A DNA stretch of 36,193 nucleotides from an uncultured Roseiflexus sp. (GTDB lineage Bacteria > Chloroflexota > Chloroflexia > Chloroflexales > Roseiflexaceae): NCBI GenBank assembly GCA_937935075.1, contig CALGYB010000150.1:1-36193 (forward strand), written 5' to 3'. Below, in pieces: positions 8,218-15,342 of this stretch (positions within the stretch are counted from its first letter, which is position 1; each line of letters begins with the position of its first letter). Both the position numbers and the translations under genes were made by a program. Below the pieces are notes generated by a model that saw only the letters and a program-made list of their open reading frames with translations, was not told the DNA's origin and searched no databases.

Positions 8218-10307
8218 TACCCCCCGACCGCATCCGCCTGGTGCGCGGCGCATGCCCGCACGATTGCCCCGATACCTGCGCGACGATCACTGAAGTGCAG
8301 GGGGAGCGCGCAGTTCGGTTCTATGCCGATCCCGACCATCCATTCACCCAGGGATGGCTCTGCGCGAAAGTGCGCCCCTACCTGGAGCGGGTGTATGCCC
8401 CGGATCGCCTGCTCTTCCCGCTGCGGCGCGTCGGTCCGAAAGGCGGCAACCGCTGGGAGCGCATTTCGTGGGAGACGGCGATCGATGAGATTGCAACTCG
8501 CTGGAAGGAGATTATCGCTCGCTACGGCGCGGCTGCCATTCTGCCCTACTCCTACAGCGGCACCCTCGGTTTGCTGCAACTCGTGATCTGCAATGCGCGC
8601 CTGTGGAACCGGATGGGCGCCAGCGGGCTGCAACGCAGCATCTGCGGCGCAGCCGCCGAAGCCGCCGTCGAAGCGACCCTCGGCGCGCGCTGGTCGCCCG
8701 ATCCGGCGGATGTGCTCCATAGCAACCTGGTGCTGATCTGGGGGCACAACCCGGCCAGCACCGGTCCGCACTTCATGCCGTTTCTGCGACAGGCGCAAAA
8801 GCGCGGTGCACATGTCGTCGTGATCGATCCACGCCGCACCCTGACGGCACGCAGCGCCGATGAGCATATCCGCCCGCGCCCGGCGACCGATGGCGCGCTG
8901 GCGCTCGGCATGATGCACGTCATCTTTCGCGACGGGCTGCACGACGAACCCTGGCTGGAACAGCACACCGTCGGCTGGCGCGACCTGCGCGACCGCGCCG
9001 CCGCTTACCCGCCCGCCCGGGTGGCCGCCATCACCGGCGTGCCGGAGGAGACGATTGTGGCGCTTGCCCGCCGCTATGCGACGACGAAACCGGCGTTGCT
9101 GAAGACGGCTGACGGCGTGCAGCGCCACGGGAATGGCGGTCAGACGTTCCGCGCCCTCTGCTGCCTGCCCGCCGTCGTCGGGCAGTATGGTGTGCGTGGC
9201 GGAGGGTTGTCGTACAGCACGAGCGGGTACGTCCGCTGGGACTCCGAAGCCGTTGGTCACGCCTCAGCATGCCCGCCAACGCCGCGCGTCGTGAACATGA
9301 ACCGCCTCGGCGCTGCGCTCACCGGCGAGGTCCGTGATCCGCCGATCATGGCGCTGTTTGTGTTCTGCGCCAATCCGGTCACCTCCTCGCCCAACGCCGG
9401 GTTGATCGTTCAGGGATTGCTGCGCGACGACCTGTTCACCGTGGTGCACGAGCAGTTCATGACCGATACGGCGCGTTACGCCGATATCGTCCTGCCTGCA
9501 ACGACGCAACTGGAACACGTCGATCTGCACAAGGCGTATGGACACCGTTGCCTCCAGTACAACCACCCGGCAATTCCGCCGCCTGGGGAGTGTAAGAGCA
9601 ACTGGGACGTGATGCGCCTGCTGGCGCGCGCCATGGGGTATACCGAACCCTGGCTCCACGAAGACGCTGAACAGGCGATCTGCGGCGTTCTCGACGCCAC
9701 CCGCGCTCGCAATCCGTTTCTCGAAGGCGTTACTCTGGAGCGGCTTCAGGCGGAAGGGACGGTCCCGCTCACCTTTCCGCCAGGGCGCGATGTTCCCTTC
9801 GCCGATGGGCATGTTCCAACCCCTTCGGGAAAGGTGGAGTTGCGCTGCGACGCGCTGCGCGCCCACGGTCTCGATCCGCTGCCGGACTATGTGCCGCCTG
9901 CCGAGTTTCGCGCGGCTGACGAGCATGCGGGAAATGGGCGCCTGCCGTCGCTCGTCCTGATCTCCGGTGCATCGCACCACTATGTTTCATCGAGTTTCGC
10001 CAATCAGCCGAGCCTGCGCGCAAAGGAGGGGCCGCCCTTCATCGAGATCAATCCCGCCGATGCAACGGTGCGCGGCATTCGCCACGGCGATGAGGTCCGT
10101 GTCGAAAGCGCGCGCGGCTGGTGCCATCTGCGCGCGATAGTGACCGACGACGCGCCGCCTGGTGTGGTGATTGCCCCCAAAGGAGCATGGGCAAGCCTGT
10201 CGCCCGACGGGCGCAATGTCAATTGGGTGACGCCCGACGCACTGGCGGACCTCGCCGGGCAGAGTACGTTCCACAGCAATCTGGTGCAGGTGCGACGGGC
10301 AGAATGA
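8214..10307 (+). CDS. Molybdopterin-dependent oxidoreductase (DMSO reductase superfamily)
   Basis: This 697-residue enzyme binds a bis-MGD molybdenum cofactor and one [4Fe-4S] cluster. The N-terminal cluster motif is complete: Cys14, Cys18 and Cys22 (CPHDCPDTC), with Cys50 in GWLCAK. Further on are RSICGAA, near the likely metal ligand, IWGHNPASTGPH, the VVVIDPRRT cofactor motif, and a C-terminal MoPterin-binding domain with SGASHHYVSSSFAN and FIEINPADA. No twin-arginine or Sec signal is present, so it is probably cytoplasmic. The substrate cannot be deduced. No Fe-S subunit, membrane anchor or cofactor gene is adjacent. It overlaps both the HepT-like gene and shikimate kinase by 4 bp, so it sits inside one operon. 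Confidence 0.9.
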   Translation: MIPPDRIRLVRGACPHDCPDTCATITEVQGERAVRFYADPDHPFTQGWLCAKVRPYLERVYAPDRLLFPLRRVGPKGGNRWERISWETAIDEIATRWKEIIARYGAAAILPYSYSGTLGLLQLVICNARLWNRMGASGLQRSICGAAAEAAVEATLGARWSPDPADVLHSNLVLIWGHNPASTGPHFMPFLRQAQKRGAHVVVIDPRRTLTARSADEHIRPRPATDGALALGMMHVIFRDGLHDEPWLEQHTVGWRDLRDRAAAYPPARVAAITGVPEETIVALARRYATTKPALLKTADGVQRHGNGGQTFRALCCLPAVVGQYGVRGGGLSYSTSGYVRWDSEAVGHASACPPTPRVVNMNRLGAALTGEVRDPPIMALFVFCANPVTSSPNAGLIVQGLLRDDLFTVVHEQFMTDTARYADIVLPATTQLEHVDLHKAYGHRCLQYNHPAIPPPGECKSNWDVMRLLARAMGYTEPWLHEDAEQAICGVLDATRARNPFLEGVTLERLQAEGTVPLTFPPGRDVPFADGHVPTPSGKVELRCDALRAHGLDPLPDYVPPAEFRAADEHAGNGRLPSLVLISGASHHYVSSSFANQPSLRAKEGPPFIEINPADATVRGIRHGDEVRVESARGWCHLRAIVTDDAPPGVVIAPKGAWASLSPDGRNVNWVTPDALADLAGQSTFHSNLVQVRRAE

Positions 10308-10846
10308 GCGCTCCAGCGATTATCGCACTGGTTGGACTCAGCGGCAGCGGCAAATCGACGGTGGCGCGCCGGCTGGCGGTGCATCTTGGCTGGCGTGGCT
10401 GCGACACCGACGCACTGGTGGAACAGATGGCGGGGCGAACGATCCCTGCCATTTTCGCCAGTGAAGGAGAAGCCGCCTTTCGTGAGCGGGAAACGATTGC
10501 GCTTACGGCGGCGCTCAACGAACCGAATACCATCGTTGCGACCGGCGGCGGTATCGTGCTGCGCGCCATCAACCGCGCGCTGTTGAAGGATAGGGCGTTC
10601 GTCGTGTGGCTCGATGCCCCGACCGATGTGTTGATCGCCAGGCTGCGCGCCCACGATGAGGAGCGCCCGTTGCTGGCGGGAGACGATCCGGCGGCGCGGC
10701 TGGAAGCGTTGCGTGTGCAGCGTGCGGCGCTCTACCGCGAAGTGGCGCATCTGACTGTGGACACCTCGAAAGCGTCGCCAGAGGAAGTGGCGGAACGGAT
10801 TGTCGGCGTGTTACAAGGGCTTATATCGAAGGAGGAATCGTTATGA
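10304..10846 (+). CDS. aroK: Shikimate kinase
   Basis: This 180-residue cytoplasmic enzyme phosphorylates shikimate at O3, the fifth step to chorismate. Visible are Walker A GLSGSGKST (11-19), the shikimate-binding CDTDALVE with Asp34 and Asp36, FRERE with Arg60, the TGGGIV glycine motif (80-85) and the lid region RPLLAGDDP, then RAALYREVA. Length is standard. The ATG at 10304 overlaps the upstream stop as ATGA, and its own TGA overlaps the lipoprotein ATG at 10843. aroB follows the lipoprotein, separated by a repeat block. The two enzymes act in one pathway but may not be in one transcript. Confidence 0.95.
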   Translation: MSAPAIIALVGLSGSGKSTVARRLAVHLGWRGCDTDALVEQMAGRTIPAIFASEGEAAFRERETIALTAALNEPNTIVATGGGIVLRAINRALLKDRAFVVWLDAPTDVLIARLRAHDEERPLLAGDDPAARLEALRVQRAALYREVAHLTVDTSKASPEEVAERIVGVLQGLISKEESL

Positions 10847-11775
10847 ACATCAGGCGTCTTCTGTTGCTTACGGCGCTGATGCTGGCGCTTGCCGGGTGCA
10901 GCATCAGCGGTGCTGCGCCAACACCAACGCCGGTTCCGCCAACGCCGACGCCCACACCCGTACCGACGCCCACGCCGCGCCCGACGGCTACTCCGCTGCC
11001 GACGCCGACGCCGCCTCCGGCTGCGGCATCCGCCGATGTCATTCAGGGCGGGATGCTCGCTGCCACCCAAGCCGACTCGTACCGGATCGAGGTCTCCATC
11101 AAGATGAAGGACACTACTGGCGAGGGGGCGCCAATGGCATCGCCGGACGGTATGATCGAGGTCATCAGCATGAAGGGCGAGGTCGCCAGCAAGAACTCGC
11201 GTGTGGAGATCGGCGGCTTATTTGCTGTGCTTCTGTCCGGCGATCCCGAAAAAAGCGCACAGTTCGTGACCGTCGATGGCAAGTCGTACATTCGTGGTCC
11301 GGCGCCGCTGTTCGGCGCAACCGAGGATGCCTGGTACGAGCTGCCCGACAAACAGGCATCCTCGGCGGGAACAGTTACTCTCGATCAGTTCACAGGTCCG
11401 CTTCAGCAGAGCGGCGCCCTCGATCCAGGCAGTTTCACCCCCGGCGGCTTCGAGATGCTCGATGGTCAGCGTTGCGCGATCTTCATCGGCGACAAAGAGA
11501 CGACCATCCGGCTACTGAGCAGCGTCGATCAGCAGGGAACATTCGTGCCGGAAGAAGTCGAACAGGGGGAAACGCGCCTTTTCATTTGTGATGATGGGCG
11601 CCTCCATAAGATGACGATCGATCTGTCCGGCACGCCGGCAGGACAGACAGAGCCAACCTCGCTCAGCATGTTGATCCGGCTGTACGATTTCAACAGCGAC
11701 ATCCGGATCGTTGCGCCGACAGACGCGCGACCGCTGGCGCCGCCATTGTTTGCCCTGCCGACGCCCACGCCGTGA
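10843..11775 (+). CDS. Secreted lipoprotein with Pro-Thr linker
   Basis: This 310-residue protein has a lipoprotein signal: MNIRRLLLLTALMLALAGC, with lipobox LAGC and the modified Cys at 19. An extended PTPTPVPPTPTPTP-style linker (about residues 25-60) spaces a globular domain of about 240 residues from the membrane. That domain has repeated beta-strand character, resembling outer-leaflet lipid-binding lipoproteins of the LppX/LprG type only in general layout; the match is not firm. The C-terminus ends LPTPTP. An AAGGAGG site precedes the start, and the ATG overlaps the aroK stop. Its stop codon TGA lies inside the first heptad of the tandem repeat that follows. Confidence 0.85.
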   Translation: MNIRRLLLLTALMLALAGCSISGAAPTPTPVPPTPTPTPVPTPTPRPTATPLPTPTPPPAAASADVIQGGMLAATQADSYRIEVSIKMKDTTGEGAPMASPDGMIEVISMKGEVASKNSRVEIGGLFAVLLSGDPEKSAQFVTVDGKSYIRGPAPLFGATEDAWYELPDKQASSAGTVTLDQFTGPLQQSGALDPGSFTPGGFEMLDGQRCAIFIGDKETTIRLLSSVDQQGTFVPEEVEQGETRLFICDDGRLHKMTIDLSGTPAGQTEPTSLSMLIRLYDFNSDIRIVAPTDARPLAPPLFALPTPTP

Positions 11776-11899
11776 ACTGAGAACTGAGGACTGAGGACTG
11801 AGGACTGAGAACCGAGGACTGAGGACTGAGGACTGAGAACCGAGAACCGAGAACTGAGAACTGAGAACCGAGGACTGAGAACCGAGAATCGAGAACTGA
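11774..11899 (+). repeat. 18 perfect-register heptad repeats, GRAYYGA type
   Basis: The stretch of 126 bp divides without a gap into 18 units of 7 bp: GAACTGA, GGACTGA, GAACCGA and one GAATCGA. The first unit overlaps the lipoprotein stop codon. Related tracts occur at 30688-30708 and 35620-35661 in the same orientation. Because 7 is not a multiple of 3, every frame reads through as low-complexity peptide (for example SVLSSQF on the minus strand), so open frames here are not genes. Confidence 0.95.
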
Positions 11900-11937
11900 T
11901 ACTCATGCGTTGAGCACATCATCCGGTCGCGCCCGGT

Positions 11938-12063
11938 GCAGCCTGCGCAGGCGGGCTTGGCAACCGCATCCTGCGGCTTCAGCCACCGGGCGGACTGCCA
12001 ACGCGCGTTGTGGATCGTTACGCCTTGCGAGCCGGACGCGCGAACATCTTGTCTGACTGACTG
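11938..12063 (-). repeat. Composite dispersed repeat, copy B (minus orientation)
   Basis: Read on the minus strand it starts GTCAGTCAGACAAGATG, contains a CAAGGCGTAACG core like copies A and C, and continues into CCCGGTGGCTGAAGCC, the palindromic unit also found after copy C near 35780 and 35926. It lies between the heptad tract and aroB, separating aroK and the lipoprotein from aroB. Confidence 0.55.
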
Positions 12064-12098
12064 CACGTTAGTATGAGAACTCAAGATGGACAGGAACA

Positions 12099-13199
12099 AT
12101 GACGCACTCCGCTGATCATCTGCATGTTACGACGCCGGGCGGCAGCTACGAGGTCGTTGTTGCGCACGGCGCACTCGACCATCTGCCGGAACGTTTGCGG
12201 CACGCCGGTATACGCGGCGCCGCATGGATCATCAGCGATGATCAGGTGTTCCCGCGCTACGCTCCTGCGCTGATCGAGCGCCTGCGCGCCGCCGGATATA
12301 CGGCGCACGGGTACGCCGTGCCGGCCGGTGAAACGAGCAAAGACCTGTCCGTAGTTGCACGGCTCTACGACTGGCTGATCGGCAACAGCGTCGAACGGCG
12401 CGATGTGGTGCTGGCGCTGGGTGGCGGCGTCGTCGGCGACCTGGCAGGGTTCGTGGCAGCAACGGTGCTGCGCGGCATTGCCCTCGTGCACCTGCCGACC
12501 ACCCTGCTGGCAATGGTCGACTCGGCAATCGGCGGCAAAACCGGCGTGAACCATCCGCTTGGCAAAAACCTGATCGGCGCGTTTCACCAGCCGCGCCTGA
12601 CGCTTGCCGATACTGCGACGCTGGCGACCCTGCCGCCGCGCGAACTGCGCGCCGGATGGGCGGAGGTGATCAAGCATGCTGTCATCCGCGACGCTGACCT
12701 GTTCGTGCATCTCGAAGCGATTGCCGATCCGTCGGCGCTCCGGGGCGAGGCGCTGGCGGCGGTCATCCGGCGCGCCGCCAGGGTCAAGATCGACATTGTG
12801 AATAGCGACGAACGCGAAACCGGTGAACGCATGCTCCTCAACTACGGGCATACCCTGGGACACGCCATCGAAGCCGCATGTGGCTACGGCGACCTGCTGC
12901 ATGGCGAGGCGGTCGCCATCGGCATGCACCTGGAGGCGCTGATCGCCCATCGTCTGGGGATGGTCGAAGCAGGGTTCGTCGAGCGCCAGCAGCGCCTGTT
13001 GCGCGCATATGGGCTACCAACCGACCTCCCGCCCGGCATGCCTGTCGATGACCTGATCGAACGCACATTGCGCGACAAGAAGGTGCGGGCAGGCAGGGTG
13101 CGCTGGGCGTTGCCGCAGCGGATCGGCGCGGCGACCGTGCGCGACGATGTGCCCGAAACAGTGGTGCGCGCCGTTCTCGAGAAGGCGACCGAAGGATAG
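12099..13199 (+). CDS. aroB: 3-Dehydroquinate synthase
   Basis: This 366-residue cytoplasmic, NAD- and metal-dependent enzyme converts DAHP to 3-dehydroquinate, the second shikimate-pathway step. It shows the NAD-binding LGGGVVGDLAGF (108-118), the DSAIGGKTGVN substrate motif (141-151), and the expected metal ligands Glu189 (GWAEVIKH), His251 (NYGHTLGHAIE) and His268 (LLHGEAV). Length is normal. AGGA lies just before the ATG. It is followed after 25 bp by the second HEPN/nucleotidyltransferase pair on the same strand. Confidence 0.95.
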   Translation: MTHSADHLHVTTPGGSYEVVVAHGALDHLPERLRHAGIRGAAWIISDDQVFPRYAPALIERLRAAGYTAHGYAVPAGETSKDLSVVARLYDWLIGNSVERRDVVLALGGGVVGDLAGFVAATVLRGIALVHLPTTLLAMVDSAIGGKTGVNHPLGKNLIGAFHQPRLTLADTATLATLPPRELRAGWAEVIKHAVIRDADLFVHLEAIADPSALRGEALAAVIRRAARVKIDIVNSDERETGERMLLNYGHTLGHAIEAACGYGDLLHGEAVAIGMHLEALIAHRLGMVEAGFVERQQRLLRAYGLPTDLPPGMPVDDLIERTLRDKKVRAGRVRWALPQRIGAATVRDDVPETVVRAVLEKATEG

Positions 13200-13224
13200 C
13201 CGCACACAATTAAGAGGGACCTGT

Positions 13225-13638
13225 ATGACTGAACCGGACGTGCGCTGGATTCAACGGCTCAACCATTTCACCAGAGCATTGCGTCAACTTGAAAAATTCA
13301 TCGCCAAAGGGGAGTTGAACGAACTTGAAGAACAGGGTTTAATCCAGGCATTCGAGTATACCTTCGAGCTAGCCTGGAATGTCATCAAGGACTACTTCGA
13401 GTTGCAGGGCGATACCGGCATTCTCGGCAGCCGCGACGCCTTTCGTCTGGCATTTCGGCGCGGATTGATCGAACACGGCGATGTTTGGATGAGTATGATC
13501 AAAAGTCGCGCATTGACCAGCCATACGTATAATGAGGAGATAGCGCAACAGGTTGCTTCGGCGATTGTAAGTCAATACTACCCTGAGTTTGTCAGACTGC
13601 ACGAAACGTTGACAAAGCTGAAAGGCAATGGGGCATGA
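13225..13638 (+). CDS. HI0074-type nucleotidyltransferase substrate-binding (HEPN-like) protein
   Basis: This 137-residue all-helical protein of the NTase_sub_bind family (HI0074 type) is related to HEPN proteins. The AFEYTFELAWNVIKDYFE helix and the MIKSRALTSHTYNEE motif are characteristic. It lacks the R-x4-H RNase motif seen in the HepT-like protein at 7870, so the two modules differ. The start ATG at 13225 follows AGAGGGA. An upstream in-frame ATG inside aroB is unlikely. Its stop overlaps the start of the partner nucleotidyltransferase as ATGA at 13635-13638. It is thought to pair with the nucleotidyltransferase as a toxin-antitoxin or substrate-presenting complex; the role is unproven. 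Confidence 0.88.
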   Translation: MTEPDVRWIQRLNHFTRALRQLEKFIAKGELNELEEQGLIQAFEYTFELAWNVIKDYFELQGDTGILGSRDAFRLAFRRGLIEHGDVWMSMIKSRALTSHTYNEEIAQQVASAIVSQYYPEFVRLHETLTKLKGNGA

Positions 13639-13973
13639 CGCTGCGATTTGGCTTGAAAGAGTCGGTCATTGAAAGCATCTGCGATGTCCTTGCCCGTCAT
13701 CCTGAGGTTGAGAAGGCGATCATCTACGGTTCACGCGCCAAAGGGACGTACAAGTACAACTCGGATATCGATCTGACACTCATCGGCGATGACCGCCTGA
13801 CCTTTCTGGCGCTCACAAACATAATGGACGAACTCGACGACCTTTTGCTTCCCTACATGATCGACCTTTCCGTGCTGCGCCACATCGGCGATCCTGATGT
13901 TATCGACCATATTCGACGTGTCGGGACCGTCTTCTACGAACGGAAGAAGTCTGAATGCGCCGGGATGGGTTAG
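13635..13973 (+). CDS. MNT-domain nucleotidyltransferase (HI0073 type)
   Basis: This 112-residue minimal nucleotidyltransferase has GS at residues 32-33 (IYGSRAKGTY), the metal ligands Asp44 and Asp46 (NSDIDLTL) and the third carboxylate Asp77 (YMIDLSVL). All three acids are therefore present, unlike the 7578 paralogue with Glu at the equivalent place. It is coupled by a 4-bp overlap to the HI0074-like gene. The gene order (helical partner first, nucleotidyltransferase second) is the reverse of the first module. A 14-bp perfect palindrome, CGCCTCATGAGGCG, lies 16 bp past the stop at 13990-14003. Confidence 0.88.
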   Translation: MTLRFGLKESVIESICDVLARHPEVEKAIIYGSRAKGTYKYNSDIDLTLIGDDRLTFLALTNIMDELDDLLLPYMIDLSVLRHIGDPDVIDHIRRVGTVFYERKKSECAGMG

Positions 13974-14253
13974 AGCGTGTCCGGAAACCCGCCTCATGAG
14001 GCGCCGTTGGGTGGGTGAAGGCAACGCTGGCTGAGCCTGTCGAAGCCAACGTCCGCCGCGCCTGTCGAAGCCAACGCCGATCACGAGATCGTCTCATAAT
14101 CCGGTTGATCTTCCTATGAGAGAGGCGCCCGGCAAAAACAGGCGCGAAGACGCACAGGCTATCGCACTGATTGCAGCGCTTTGCGCCTTTGCGCCTTCGC
14201 ATCAACCTGTTCGAGACAGTCGAAGATGTTCCTTTCGCCGAACCTGTCGCCTG
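13974..14253. other. Repeat-bearing gap between convergent genes
   Basis: The gap contains the palindrome CGCCTCATGAGGCG (13990-14003) and a GGCTGAGCCTGTCGAAGCC unit (14029-14047) with a partial second unit just after it (14061-14073). It also holds ATCCGGTTGATC (14099-14110), shared with the foldback element at 16623-16744, and the TTGCGCCTTTGCGCCTT motif (14181-14197) seen at the window start. No gene is visible. Confidence 0.55.
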
Positions 14254-15342
14254 TCACCGCACGATCAACGGCAGAACCACGCGCTCAGTCAGACAGATGG
14301 CGTTGAAATCGTGGTTGACCCCATCGGGCGGCACGGTCACTGTGCGCTGGACAGGCGCAATCGTGCAGCCTGGTGCGCTGGCAGTAAGCGTGTAGACGCC
14401 AGCCGGGAGATTGGTCATCGTGTAGAACCCGTCGGCATCGGTGGCGGCGCTCTGCGCGCCTGCCCGCACCGTCGCGCCCGCCACGCCGCGCCCCGCGCCG
14501 TCGGTCACGCGCCCGCTGATGCGATAGGTGAGCGGTGCGGCGCTGAAGTCCTGTCCGCTCACGTCGCCAGTGAGCGTGACGGTGCGGCTGACCGGCGTGA
14601 CCTGATAGCCGCTGAGCGCAGCGGTGAGGGTGTAGGTTCCCGTCGGCAGCCCGCTCAGCGTGTAGAACCCGTCGGCATCGGTGGCGGCGCTCTGCGCGCC
14701 TGCCCGCACCGTCGCGCCCGCCACGCCGCGCCCCGCGCCGTCGGTCACGCGCCCGCTGATCGTGCAGCGAGCGGGGTTCAGGAGAAGGACGTACAGGTCG
14801 GTCTGCGACGTTATAAATGCCTGACCGCAGATCATCACGCGGGCGAATGCCGGTTCCGGCAGAACCTGGACAGTTCCCGCCGCAGTGCCGTCTGATCGCC
14901 AGAAACCGCCTGGTAAGGGGACAAAAGGATCCGCATTGACATTGAAGAACAGACTGGTATGCAGCGATGTCAGGTTCCAGGAGTCCAGGCTGCTCGGCCA
15001 GCCCGGATGAATATCCCTGACCATGACAGTGCCCTCGGCAGTGCCGTCGCTCCTCCACAATTCGCGCCCGTGAACCCCGTCGTTGGCTGCGAAGAAAAGT
15101 GTCTGACCCATGACGGTGAAAGGAGATGGATCGAGCGCGTAACCTGGGGCGATATCTTTGACCATAGTTGTACCCTCGGCAGTGCCGTCGCTCTTCCACA
15201 GTTCGCGCCCGTGAACGCCATCATCGGCGTTGAAGAAGAGCGTATTATTGACAACTGTCAGGAACGTGTAATAGCCGAGCGAGCCACCGCTCCACTCGTT
15301 ATTATTAATCCTCTTGACCATAAAAGTGCCCGCTGGACCCAT
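14254..15342 (-). CDS. 3' part of frameshifted ELWxxDGT-repeat secreted protein
   Basis: This frame (up to 362 residues) continues the protein begun at 16309 but in a shifted frame; its nominal ATG at 15342 has no ribosome site. It carries further DGVHGRELWxSDGT units (three with WxSDGT in this part) and then two carboxypeptidase-regulatory-like Ig domains, each starting SGRVTDGAGRGVAGATV. The protein ends in RVVLPLIVR. Such a short hydrophobic basic tail is common, as I recall, at the ends of Chloroflexota exported proteins and might be a sorting signal. The Ig domains share an exact 102-bp DNA stretch. With the 5' part the intact gene would encode about 680 residues. Confidence 0.75.
   Translation of the reverse strand: MGPAGTFMVKRINNNEWSGGSLGYYTFLTVVNNTLFFNADDGVHGRELWKSDGTAEGTTMVKDIAPGYALDPSPFTVMGQTLFFAANDGVHGRELWRSDGTAEGTVMVRDIHPGWPSSLDSWNLTSLHTSLFFNVNADPFVPLPGGFWRSDGTAAGTVQVLPEPAFARVMICGQAFITSQTDLYVLLLNPARCTISGRVTDGAGRGVAGATVRAGAQSAATDADGFYTLSGLPTGTYTLTAALSGYQVTPVSRTVTLTGDVSGQDFSAAPLTYRISGRVTDGAGRGVAGATVRAGAQSAATDADGFYTMTNLPAGVYTLTASAPGCTIAPVQRTVTVPPDGVNHDFNAICLTERVVLPLIVR
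14419..14520 (-). repeat. Exact 102-bp intragenic duplication, unit 2 in coding order
   Basis: Identical base for base to 14659-14760, offset 240 bp (80 codons, in frame). It encodes the SGRVTDGAGRGVAG...DGFYT part of a carboxypeptidase-regulatory-like domain. Flanking parts of the domains have diverged. Confidence 0.95.
14659..14760 (-). repeat. Exact 102-bp intragenic duplication, unit 1 in coding order
   Basis: Partner of 14419-14520. Perfect identity beside diverged flanks suggests recent duplication or gene conversion within the ELWxxDGT gene. Confidence 0.95.

Noticed and set aside
11512-12099. Minus-strand proteins rich in SVLSSQF
   Set aside because: Translation of the 7-bp tandem repeats; every frame is open there, so it is not evidence of a gene.
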